DNA of 6,870 bases from Solirubrobacterales bacterium. GTDB lineage: Bacteria; Actinomycetota; Thermoleophilia; Solirubrobacterales; Solirubrobacteraceae. Location of the stretch: contig JAFAZB010000260.1 of NCBI GenBank assembly GCA_019240015.1, positions 1-6,870 of the forward strand. The letters are read 5' to 3'. Position numbers and translations under genes: made by a program. Shown here one piece after another: positions 1 through 6,585 of this stretch; the first letter of the stretch is position 1; each line of letters opens with the position of its first letter. The notes under the pieces were generated by a model. It saw only the letters and a program-made list of their open reading frames with translations. It was not told where the DNA came from and searched no databases.

Positions 1-2679
1 CACCTGGCCGCCAAGGCGCGGGCCGACGGGATCACCGTCCCGATCTTCCACAACGACAAGAGCCGCAACGGCTTCTGGGTGCCGACCAGCTCGAGCGTGC
101 CGGGGACCGTGGCCGGCCCCGTCGATCTGTACGGCTTCGACGGCTACCCGGGAGGGACCTGTAACACCGACGGAACCCCCGGGACCCCAAACGCGGCTCC
201 GGACTGGGGTATCTGGGGGCCCGGCGGCGCCAAGGGCGGCGCCTCGGCCTCGCCCCTGACGCCGGGCGACGTGGCCGAGTTCGGTGGCGGCTGGTTCGAC
301 TACTGGGGCAGCGTCGGAACCTACCCCTGCATGGCGGCACGCGAAGGGCCGGGCTACGAGCGCGTGTTCTACGAGACCAACATCGCCAACCGGCTGACGC
401 TCGAGAACTTCTACATGACGTTCGGTGGCACCTCATGGGGATGGTTGCCCGCCCCGGTCGTCTACACCTCCTACGACTACGGCGCGGCGCTGGACGAAGC
501 GCGCCAGATCCGTCCCAAAGCGACCGCGATGAAGGAGATCGGGTTGTTCCTACGCAGCGTCCCGCAGATCGCCAAACTCGATCCTGGGCCGCCAATCGTC
601 CCAAGCTCACCCGCGGTCAAGGTCTACGACGACGTCAACCCCGACACTGGGACCCATTTCTACACCGCGATGCACAACCCGTCCAGCGCGACCAGCGACG
701 ACAGCTTCAGGTTCCCGCTCACGACGGCCGACGGGAGCTACACGGTGCCGCAATCGGGGACATTGCGGATCGACGGCCAGGACGCCAAGATCCTGGTGGC
801 CGACTACCAGCTGGGCGGCCAGCACCTGGTCTACTCGACCTCCCAGATCATGACTCGCCTGCGACAGGGCGGAGGCGATCTGGTGCTGCTGCACGACCCG
901 GCGGGCGAGGATGGCGAGACCGTGCTTCGCTACCGCGTCCAGCCGACCGTCCGGGTCCTGGCCGGAGCGGTGAGCAGCGCGTGGGACCCCACCACCCACG
1001 ACGAGCGGCTCGACTACGTTCACCGGGGGCTGATCGAGGTACGGATCACCGGCGGCGGGGCTCGTCCGGCGCTGCTGTTGATCGCCGACGACGACGTGGC
1101 CGGCAGCTTCTGGCGTCAGCAGACCTCGGCCGGTCCGGTGCTCGAGCGCGGCCCCTACCTGGTGCGCGGCGCGACCGCGGACGCAGGCGGGCTCTCGCTG
1201 CGCGGCGACACCTCAATGCCGACCACGCTCGAGGTCTGGGCTCCCCGGGGGGTTGCGCGCCTGCGCTGGAATGGCGCTCCAGTGGCCGTGCGAGCCACCA
1301 CGGCCGGCAGCCTCGTGACGGTTGCGCGGCTCCCCGGTCCCGCGCCCGTGCGCTTGCCCGATCTGTCCAACGCCGTCTGGCGCAGCGCCCGCGAATCCCC
1401 CGAGGCCGACCCGTCGTTCGATGATTCCGCGTGGCTGTCCGCGAGCAAGGCGCACACCAACAGCACCACGCCCCCACCGGCCGGACAGCCGGTCCTGACC
1501 GCCGACGACTACGGCTTTCACCACGGCGACGTGTGGTATCGCGCGCGCTATTCGGGCGCCGGCGCGGCGGCCTCGGTCGCGCTGCGGTTCGGCGGCGGCG
1601 GGGCGGGGATGCTCCAGGCGTGGCTCGACGGCCGCTACCTCGGCCAGGACGTGCTCGGCACCGGAGTCAGCTCGCCGCCCACGACCGGCACCGCCACGTT
1701 TACGATCCCAGCCCGTCTGCGGACCAGTGGCCGCCACCTGTTGGCGGTGATGGTCCGCGACGACTCACACAACGAGGACGGGGGCATCAACGACGCGCAG
1801 AAGGAGGGGCGAGGGCTGATCTCGGTCGCGTTTGCGGACGCCGGCGCCGGAGCGGTGAACGTCCACCCGGGTTGGAAGATCCAGGGCAACGAGGGCGGCG
1901 AGGAGATCACCGACGCGGTCCGCGGCGCGGTCAACAACGGCGGTCTCTACGGCGAGCGCGCCGGTTGGTACCTGCCCGGCTACCCCGACCACGCGTGGTC
2001 GTCGGCTTCGCTCCCCGCCGCGAGTGCCGCCCCAGGGACGACCTGGTATCGAACAAGCTTCCGGCTCGACGTCCCGGCTGTGGACGACGCCTCACTGGGG
2101 CTCACGATCGGCAATCCCTCGACGCCGCGGTTCGCCGCCGACTACCGGGCGCTGATCTTCGTCAACGGCTGGAACATGGGTCAGTACATCGCCAACGTCG
2201 GCCCCCAGCACACGTTCGTGGTTCCGAATGGTGTGCTCAACCCCGGCGGCGAGAACACGCTCGCGATCGCGGTCACGAGCAACGGTGGCGTCGGCAACGG
2301 GTTGGAGCGCGTCGCGCTGACGAACCTCGGCACGGTCCGCGGCGGGGTTCCGCTGACGCTCGACGACTCTCCCGGCTATCAGCTTCCGGTGCTGCGCCCC
2401 AGCTCGCCCCGCCCCGTTGCGGGGATCCGCTGGCGCGGTGCGCTCGCCGACCTCGCGCTGCCTGCCGACTCCTACGGAGCCTCGCTGCGGGCCACGATCG
2501 ATTGGGGCGACGGCCAGCGCTCCGGCGTCGGCGTTCGCGGCGCGGGTGCGCGGCGCACGGTGACCGCGTCCCACACGTTCGCCAGGCCTGGGCGCTACCG
2601 GGTGCGGCTCCTGCTCAGCGACGCCTACGGCCGGGCGCTGCTGGCGAGCGCGTCGACGGTGATCGCGGCGCGACCGTAG
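1..2679 (+). CDS. GH35 beta-galactosidase, LacA type, 5'-truncated, with C-terminal PKD-like domain
   Basis: The reading frame is open from base 1 to a TAG at 2677-2679 (892 codons), so the true start lies upstream; the GTG at 79 is internal. It hydrolyses terminal beta-galactosides and is probably secreted, though the signal-peptide region is not in the window. The first codons (GITVPIFHNDKSRNGFW) and the stretch LYGFDGYPGG are typical of the late part of the GH35 barrel. The likely catalytic nucleophile is Glu at codon 93 (EFGGGWFDYWG, GAG at 277-279), followed by YMTFGGTSWG and YTSYDYGA. The acid/base Glu would lie before base 1. From about codon 190 come the usual accessory domains: BetaGal domain 2 (about 190-390), domain 3 (about 395-455) and two jelly rolls (about 455-620 and 620-775; the second has VNGWNMGQYIANVGPQ). 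Codons about 808-888 look like a PKD fold (IDWGDG, then SHTFARPGRYRVRL), unusual for this family. There is no frameshift. Family assignment is firm; substrate range (galactan, arabinogalactan, lactose) is unknown. Confidence 0.93.
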   Translation, partial: HLAAKARADGITVPIFHNDKSRNGFWVPTSSSVPGTVAGPVDLYGFDGYPGGTCNTDGTPGTPNAAPDWGIWGPGGAKGGASASPLTPGDVAEFGGGWFDYWGSVGTYPCMAAREGPGYERVFYETNIANRLTLENFYMTFGGTSWGWLPAPVVYTSYDYGAALDEARQIRPKATAMKEIGLFLRSVPQIAKLDPGPPIVPSSPAVKVYDDVNPDTGTHFYTAMHNPSSATSDDSFRFPLTTADGSYTVPQSGTLRIDGQDAKILVADYQLGGQHLVYSTSQIMTRLRQGGGDLVLLHDPAGEDGETVLRYRVQPTVRVLAGAVSSAWDPTTHDERLDYVHRGLIEVRITGGGARPALLLIADDDVAGSFWRQQTSAGPVLERGPYLVRGATADAGGLSLRGDTSMPTTLEVWAPRGVARLRWNGAPVAVRATTAGSLVTVARLPGPAPVRLPDLSNAVWRSARESPEADPSFDDSAWLSASKAHTNSTTPPPAGQPVLTADDYGFHHGDVWYRARYSGAGAAASVALRFGGGGAGMLQAWLDGRYLGQDVLGTGVSSPPTTGTATFTIPARLRTSGRHLLAVMVRDDSHNEDGGINDAQKEGRGLISVAFADAGAGAVNVHPGWKIQGNEGGEEITDAVRGAVNNGGLYGERAGWYLPGYPDHAWSSASLPAASAAPGTTWYRTSFRLDVPAVDDASLGLTIGNPSTPRFAADYRALIFVNGWNMGQYIANVGPQHTFVVPNGVLNPGGENTLAIAVTSNGGVGNGLERVALTNLGTVRGGVPLTLDDSPGYQLPVLRPSSPRPVAGIRWRGALADLALPADSYGASLRATIDWGDGQRSGVGVRGAGARRTVTASHTFARPGRYRVRLLLSDAYGRALLASASTVIAARP

Positions 2680-2689
2680 CCGTGTGGCG

Positions 2690-2761
2690 GACGCCGGGGC
2701 AGCGGCCTCCCCCGAGCGTGATGGAGACGCCGGGGCGCCCGCCCCCCGAGCGTGATGGAGA
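2690..2761. repeat. imperfect tandem direct repeat, two copies of about 36 bp
   Basis: Two copies (2690-2725 and 2726-2761) each begin with GACGCCGGGGC (2690-2700 and 2726-2736) and share a 19-bp block CCCCCGAGCGTGATGGAGA (2709-2727 and 2743-2761). The non-conserved bases between the blocks number 8 in the first copy and 6 in the second. The end of the second copy forms the left arm of the hairpin at 2754-2792. It lies wholly outside coding sequence, just after the beta-galactosidase stop. The function is unknown; a dispersed intergenic element or a by-product of local duplication are both possible. Confidence 0.75.
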
Positions 2762-2792
2762 TTTCTCAGGTATAGGTCGAGAAATCTCCATC
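2754..2792. terminator. perfect 14-bp inverted repeat between convergent genes, candidate bidirectional terminator
   Basis: The arm GATGGAGATTTCTC (2754-2767) is exactly complementary to GAGAAATCTCCATC (2779-2792), with an 11-nt loop (2768-2778). The right arm shares one base with the TAG stop of the racemase gene (2794-2792), so for that gene the hairpin begins at the stop itself; it lies about 75 bp after the beta-galactosidase stop. The position between two converging genes suggests a shared transcription end. There is no T-tract on either strand, so it is not a classic intrinsic terminator, although U-tract-free hairpins are commonly proposed as terminators in actinobacteria. The arms are only 6/14 GC in a very GC-rich region. 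It could instead be a dispersed palindromic element. Confidence 0.6.
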
Positions 2793-3892
2793 TAGCTCGA
2801 ATCCTGGGTGGCGGTCGCGCTCCACCGCGCCAGCACCTGCTCGCCGGAGGCCACTCGGGATCGCGCGTAGCCGCTGGCCGTGATGCTGAACCTCGGCGCG
2901 GGCGCGGGAAGCGTGGCGCCGTCCAGCTCCAGGAACGCGCCCCGCGTTTCGTTGTGCGGATGCGAGGAGGCTTCGAACAGCTCCAGCACCGGAGTCACGC
3001 AGGCGTCGGAGCCCGCGAACAGCTCGGCCCAGTGATCTCGGGTGTGGGTCCGAAACACCGCCGCGAGCCGCTCCTTGAAGCTCGGCCAGCGCTCCCGATC
3101 CCACTGCGGGAGCTCGTCTGGCGGCAGCTCCAAGCGCTCGAGCAGCTCGGCGTAGAACTGCGGCTCGAGCGCGCCGACCGAGACGTATCTGCCATCCGAG
3201 GTCTCATACACCTCGTAGAAGTGGGCGCCGCTGTCGAGCAGGTTGGCGCCCTGCTGCGAGGACCACATCCCGCGCGCGTGCAGGCCGTGCACGATCGTCG
3301 CCAACTGCGAGACGCCGTCGACCATCGCGGCGTCCACGACCTGCCCTTGTCCGCGCGCGCGCGCGTGAACCAACGCCGCCAGCACGCCGAGCGCGAGCAG
3401 CATCCCACCGCCACCGTAATCGCCGAGCAGGTTCAACGGGAACATGGGGCGCTCGCCGGCGCGGCGGGTGGCCCCCAGCGCCCCTGCGATCGAGATGTAG
3501 TTGATGTCGTGGCCCGCCCGGGCCGACAGCGGGCCTTCCTGCCCATAGCCGGTCACTCGGCCGTACACCAGCCGCGGGTTGCGCGCCAGTAGGTCTTGCG
3601 GACCAAGCCCGAGCCGTTCCATCACGCCGGGCCGGAAGCCCTCGATCAGCACCTCGGCCGCCTCGGCGAGCGAGCCGACCAACGCTCGACCCGGCGCTTG
3701 CTTGAGGTCCGCCTCAACCGTCGTGCGCCCTCGCGACGTGACGTCGGCGCCACCGAGCAGAGCCGAGCCACCGGGCCTCGTGACGCTGACCACGTCGGCG
3801 CCCATGTCCGAGAGCAGCATCGCCGCAAACGGCCCGGGCCCGATGCCCGCGAACTCGAGCACGCGCAGATCGCGAAGCGGACCGGTCGTCAT
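2792..3892 (-). CDS. mcr: alpha-methylacyl-CoA racemase (class III CoA-transferase family)
   Basis: A 366-residue cytoplasmic enzyme that would interconvert the (2R) and (2S) epimers of 2-methylacyl-CoAs so that branched fatty acids or sterol side chains can enter beta-oxidation. The whole length resembles Mycobacterium tuberculosis Mcr (about 360 residues), including the N-terminal GLRV-like strand and IGPGPFAAMLLSDMGADVV, the block GHDINYIS, NLLGDYGGGG, GQVVDAAMVDG, and VGALEPQFYAELL. The residues matching the Mcr catalytic set are all present: His128, Asp158 and Glu243. This supports a racemase over a true CoA-transferase such as formyl-CoA transferase, although a transferase of the same superfamily cannot be excluded. 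The ATG at 3892-3890 is chosen because family members start just before this strand; the frame is open upstream to 4249, but that sequence reads as an Arg-rich out-of-frame shadow of the lipase gene. No clear Shine-Dalgarno is visible. The start is 20 bp after the lipase stop, so co-transcription is likely. Confidence 0.92.
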   Translation of the reverse strand: MTTGPLRDLRVLEFAGIGPGPFAAMLLSDMGADVVSVTRPGGSALLGGADVTSRGRTTVEADLKQAPGRALVGSLAEAAEVLIEGFRPGVMERLGLGPQDLLARNPRLVYGRVTGYGQEGPLSARAGHDINYISIAGALGATRRAGERPMFPLNLLGDYGGGGMLLALGVLAALVHARARGQGQVVDAAMVDGVSQLATIVHGLHARGMWSSQQGANLLDSGAHFYEVYETSDGRYVSVGALEPQFYAELLERLELPPDELPQWDRERWPSFKERLAAVFRTHTRDHWAELFAGSDACVTPVLELFEASSHPHNETRGAFLELDGATLPAPAPRFSITASGYARSRVASGEQVLARWSATATQDSS

Positions 3893-3912
3893 GCGCTCGT
3901 GCGGCGCTGCCG

Positions 3913-5478
3913 CTACCGGATCCTGACGCCCCGCACCAGCAGGGTCGTCTTGCCTTCGGTGATCTTCAGCGTATAGCGACCGGCCCCCGGGAGATGGCCC
4001 CTGTTCCTCAAGATCACGCGGTGTGCGCTGGTGGTGAGCCGGTTGATCTTGACCCTCGCGATCAGCTTGCGCCCCCGCCAGAGGCTGACGACGAGGCCCC
4101 TCAGACTTGCGGTCGACGTCGCCAGCTCGATCACGATCCCATGCAGCCGTTTCCTGGGCCCGAGGTAGGTGAGCTTCAGCTTCAACTTCGGCGCGACGAT
4201 CGGCACGGGCAGCGGTGTGAGCGAGTTTCCGGCGCCGATCGAGCCGCAACCATCCGGCACGGACGTCCCCGCCAGACGCTCGCTGAGGAACGTCAGCGCA
4301 CCCTGCTCGAACGGCACCGCGGCCTGATCGTGGTCATCGCCGCCGTACTGGTTGAACTGCACCGAGACCCCCCGCTGACAGTACGTGTGGGCGAGCGCCA
4401 GATCATCCCTGGTGACCATCACCCCATCGCCCGTGCCGTCGGCGTCGCCGACCCCGATGAACAGCGGGCCCTTGGGGGTGCCCGTGCGAGTCATGATCAG
4501 GTGGTCTCCCACCTTGACGAAGTCGGCGATCTTGTAGATGTCCTGGTATTGGGGCTTGAGTAGCTTCTGGTAGGTGAGCCCGGGGTAGGCGCCGACGAAG
4601 TCGTTGATGCACTCGCCTTTGACCTGATTGGTGACACCCACGCCGTACGGCGAGAGGTAGCGCTGGAAGTCGATCCCGAACGCCCGGCCCACCGAGACCA
4701 GGACTGCGGGGATCACGCCCGACCAGGCGGGGCTGCCGTTGATATAGGACAGGTTGTGGAAGAAGTCCACCGGGATCCCGCCTTCCGCCGTGGCGACGAT
4801 GTCCAGCGTCGGCGAATAGCCGGGAGCGAGCTCGCTCGCAAACTCGGTCGCGATCGACCCGCCGGAGTATCCGACCATGCCCACCGGCGTGCTGGCGACC
4901 GGCACGCCGAGCAGATTCTCGGCCGCCCGGATCCCATCGAGCGTGCCGTAACCGGATTCCTGCCCCGCCCCCCAGTCCAGCCGCTCACCCTCGTAGTCGG
5001 GGACCACCACCGTATAGCCGGCTCGGACGTAGGCGAGGATCACCTGCTCCTCCTCGGCCGCCGTGCTGTAGCCAGGGTTTCCGCCCTGGAGCGTGTAGGA
5101 GGGATCGCACTCCGACCCGAGCGCGTCGTAGGCGGTCTGGTAGGAGACGAGCTTCGGAGCGCCCAGCTGGACCGCCGGCCCGATCACCGTCGCCACGGTC
5201 GCGGTCGGTTGCCCCAGCTCGCCCGTCGTCCGGTAGAGCACCTGCGTCGCGGTCGCGGAGCTGATGCCGGAGCTGACCACCGAGACGGTGCGTCGGCGGA
5301 GCACCGTCCCTGGAGCGAGATGCGCGAGCGATCCGGAGTACGCGTAGAACGGATCGCTCGAGGGAAGCAGCGGTCCGCTTGCGGCGGCACCCGATACCGC
5401 GACGAGCGCGGTCGCCAGACTCACCGCGAGCACCGCTGTCCCACCCGCGAGCGCCGCCGCCAACCGCCTCGAGCTCAT
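3913..5478 (-). CDS. secreted LIP-family lipase/esterase with C-terminal beta-rich domain
   Basis: A 521-residue alpha/beta-hydrolase, probably cleaving triacylglycerol or other carboxyl esters outside the cell. Residues 1-33 form a signal peptide (SSRR n-region, long Ala/Val/Leu core, AAA before Ser34). The nucleophile elbow is GYSGGS with Ser205. The acid is probably Asp347 or a neighbour (Asp345/Asp351) in GVGDADGTGD, and the base His383 in GDDHDQAA. The layout matches the secretory lipase family (PF03583, which includes Candida lipase A). Four cysteines (124, 290, 367, 411) could form two disulfides, fitting secretion. The hydrolase part ends near residue 410; residues about 430-521 add a Lys/Arg-rich beta-strand domain ending in GRYTLKITEGKTT and VRGVRIR, probably an Ig-like or wall-associated module. 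The ATG at 5478 puts the signal peptide directly at the N-terminus; the ribosome site is weak. A TAGCAT at 5516-5511 (minus strand) is a possible -10 box about 32 bases before the ATG. The substrate cannot be told from the sequence. Confidence 0.88.
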   Translation of the reverse strand: MSSRRLAAALAGGTAVLAVSLATALVAVSGAAASGPLLPSSDPFYAYSGSLAHLAPGTVLRRRTVSVVSSGISSATATQVLYRTTGELGQPTATVATVIGPAVQLGAPKLVSYQTAYDALGSECDPSYTLQGGNPGYSTAAEEEQVILAYVRAGYTVVVPDYEGERLDWGAGQESGYGTLDGIRAAENLLGVPVASTPVGMVGYSGGSIATEFASELAPGYSPTLDIVATAEGGIPVDFFHNLSYINGSPAWSGVIPAVLVSVGRAFGIDFQRYLSPYGVGVTNQVKGECINDFVGAYPGLTYQKLLKPQYQDIYKIADFVKVGDHLIMTRTGTPKGPLFIGVGDADGTGDGVMVTRDDLALAHTYCQRGVSVQFNQYGGDDHDQAAVPFEQGALTFLSERLAGTSVPDGCGSIGAGNSLTPLPVPIVAPKLKLKLTYLGPRKRLHGIVIELATSTASLRGLVVSLWRGRKLIARVKINRLTTSAHRVILRNRGHLPGAGRYTLKITEGKTTLLVRGVRIR

Positions 5479-5549
5479 TACAGTCGCACCGCCATTGCCC
5501 CGATGTACTGATGCTACGGCTTACGCGGCCTCGGTGGGCCGGCGGGTTC

Positions 5550-6515
5550 TCAGCGCTCCGGTGCGGCGCGCAGTCGCGACCGCATCCACGCAGCCCGGCG
5601 TGAGGGCCCGCGCTGGTGCCGAGCGGTGGCCTCCCCCGGCTCCGCCCGCTCGCGATGAATCGCGACCGCCAACACCACGAGCGCAACGCCGAGCAGCTGG
5701 CGAGGCGTCGGAATCTGGGCGAGGACGACGATCCCGACGACCGTCGCCGTGGCAGGCAGCAGCGCGACCATCAGCGAGTAAGTCGCTCTGCTGAGGCGAG
5801 TCATCGCGAGCTGATCGCACACGTACGGGATCACCGAGGAGCTCACCCCCACGCCGAGGCCGGCGGCTAACGCGACCGGATCGAGCAGATGCGGTGCAAC
5901 GCTCCATCCCCCGATCGGCGTGATCGCGACCGCGGCAACCAGCATCGCCGCCGCGAGCCCGTCGAGCTGACCCATGCTCTTGCTGCGCGCGACGCGGTGC
6001 GCGAGCACGATGTAGAGCGCGAACAGTCCCGCGTTGCAAAATGCGAACGCGAGCCCGAGCGGACGGCCCTCGAGCTCGATCTGGGCGAGGATGAACACGC
6101 CCCCGACCGCCAACGCCAGCGCCGCGCCGTTACGCAGCGAGCGGACTCCAAGCGCCGCCAGCAGGATCACGGGCAGGAACTCGATTGCCGCGACCGTGCC
6201 GAGCGCGAGACGCTGGATCGCCATGTAGAAGCAGGCGTTCATCGCCGCGAGCACGACTCCCCACCAGAGCAGAAGCCACAACGTCGGTCGGTCGACCGAC
6301 CGCAGCGTCCGCCAAGGCCGGCGAGCCAGCGCAAACACGATCCCGGCGCTGACGATCCGTAGCCAGGCCACCCCCAGCGGCGCCACGCGCGCGAACAACA
6401 GCACGGCGAACGAAGGCCCCAGGTAGTGGAACACCGCGCTGCCGAGGAAGTAGGCGTGGGGCGGGAGCGCGTCGGCGCGGTTCCTCAGCCGCGTTCGAGA
6501 CAGACCGCCGATCAC
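5550..6515 (-). CDS. EamA/RhtA-like inner-membrane exporter (DMT superfamily)
   Basis: A 321-residue membrane protein with about ten hydrophobic segments (roughly 21-41, 47-65, 76-98, 105-124, 129-147, 152-173, 184-203, 211-234, 241-267 and 273-287), the double EamA-repeat layout of the drug/metabolite transporters. It looks closest to the threonine/homoserine exporter RhtA: LPP near residue 17, GPSFAVLLFARVAPLGVAWLR, RPW, then AMNACFYMAIQRLALGTVAAIEFLPV, and SSVIPYVCDQLAM in the second half. The probable role is proton-driven efflux of an amino acid or related metabolite; the substrate is not determined by sequence. The GTG at 6515-6513 is the only reasonable start, since the open frame upstream has no start codon nearby, and it leaves a family-like 17-residue N-terminus. 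The last 35 residues are Arg-rich and presumably cytoplasmic. The second repeat has LAQIPT where relatives commonly have LGE. It is divergent from an Lrp-type regulator 70 bp away, which supports the exporter role and suggests control by it. The lipase follows 71 bp downstream. Confidence 0.88.
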   Translation of the reverse strand: MIGGLSRTRLRNRADALPPHAYFLGSAVFHYLGPSFAVLLFARVAPLGVAWLRIVSAGIVFALARRPWRTLRSVDRPTLWLLLWWGVVLAAMNACFYMAIQRLALGTVAAIEFLPVILLAALGVRSLRNGAALALAVGGVFILAQIELEGRPLGLAFAFCNAGLFALYIVLAHRVARSKSMGQLDGLAAAMLVAAVAITPIGGWSVAPHLLDPVALAAGLGVGVSSSVIPYVCDQLAMTRLSRATYSLMVALLPATATVVGIVVLAQIPTPRQLLGVALVVLAVAIHRERAEPGEATARHQRGPSRRAAWMRSRLRAAPER

Positions 6516-6545
6516 CCGCTCGATTGTGCCGCCAGGGCGCCGAAA

Positions 6546-6574
6546 GTCACATAGCCAATCGAAGGTGTTATGGT
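6546..6574 (+). promoter_or_regulatory. candidate promoter of the Lrp-type regulator, possibly giving a leaderless mRNA
   Basis: TATGGT (6569-6574) fits the actinobacterial -10 pattern TANNNT. GTCACA (6546-6551), 17 bases upstream, matches TTGACA at four of six positions. Transcription would start near 6581-6586, at or just before the ATG at 6586. No Shine-Dalgarno precedes that ATG (the eight bases before it are GGCTCACC followed by TC), which fits a leaderless transcript. The -10 box lies within the inverted repeat, so a bound regulator could repress its own gene. The motif is short and could be chance. Confidence 0.35.
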
Positions 6575-6579
6575 TGGCT
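6553..6579. promoter_or_regulatory. imperfect inverted repeat in the divergent promoter region, candidate Lrp-type operator
   Basis: AGCCAATC (6553-6560) and GGTTGGCT (6572-6579) are inverted copies matching at 7 of 8 positions (AGCCAA/TTGGCT is perfect), with 11 bases between the 8-bp arms. It sits in the 70-bp gap between the exporter and the regulator, the usual place for an Lrp/AsnC protein to bind and control both genes. The local sequence is richer in A+T than the flanking genes. Binding is inferred from position and symmetry only. Confidence 0.45.
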
Positions 6580-6585
6580 CACCTC

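Noticed and set aside
1..78. Possibility that the beta-galactosidase starts at GTG 79
   Set aside because: The 26 codons before it read as conserved GH35 sequence (GITVPIFHNDK), so the frame continues upstream of the window.
32..610. Minus-strand open frame of 192 codons opposite the GH35 catalytic domain
   Set aside because: The product is Arg/Ser-rich with no recognisable motif; such antisense frames are expected in GC-rich coding DNA.
1431..2795. Long plus-strand open frame of 454 codons overlapping the beta-galactosidase
   Set aside because: It is an Arg-rich out-of-frame shadow with no domain signature, fully overlapped by a clear GH35 frame until the intergenic repeat.
3352..3367. Alternating (CG)7 run followed by TG, a possible Z-DNA or slippage site
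   Set aside because: It encodes HARARGQG within the racemase at a position with no length change relative to mycobacterial Mcr, so it is explained by GC-rich codon choice for Ala-Arg.
3893..4249. N-terminal extension of the racemase frame up to an ATG at 4249
   Set aside because: The extra 119 residues are low-complexity Arg/Asp-rich translation of the lipase 3' end in another frame; family members begin at the ATG at 3892.
4756..5511. Plus-strand open frame of 251 codons opposite the lipase
   Set aside because: Its translation is Arg/Asp/His-rich without domain features, while the minus strand encodes a complete signal peptide, catalytic serine elbow and histidine motif.
5479..5549. Gap between exporter and lipase inspected for a terminator or small RNA
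   Set aside because: Only weak GC-rich complementarity and one possible -10 box (TAGCAT, minus strand 5516-5511) are present; no stable hairpin with a T-tract and no convincing small gene.
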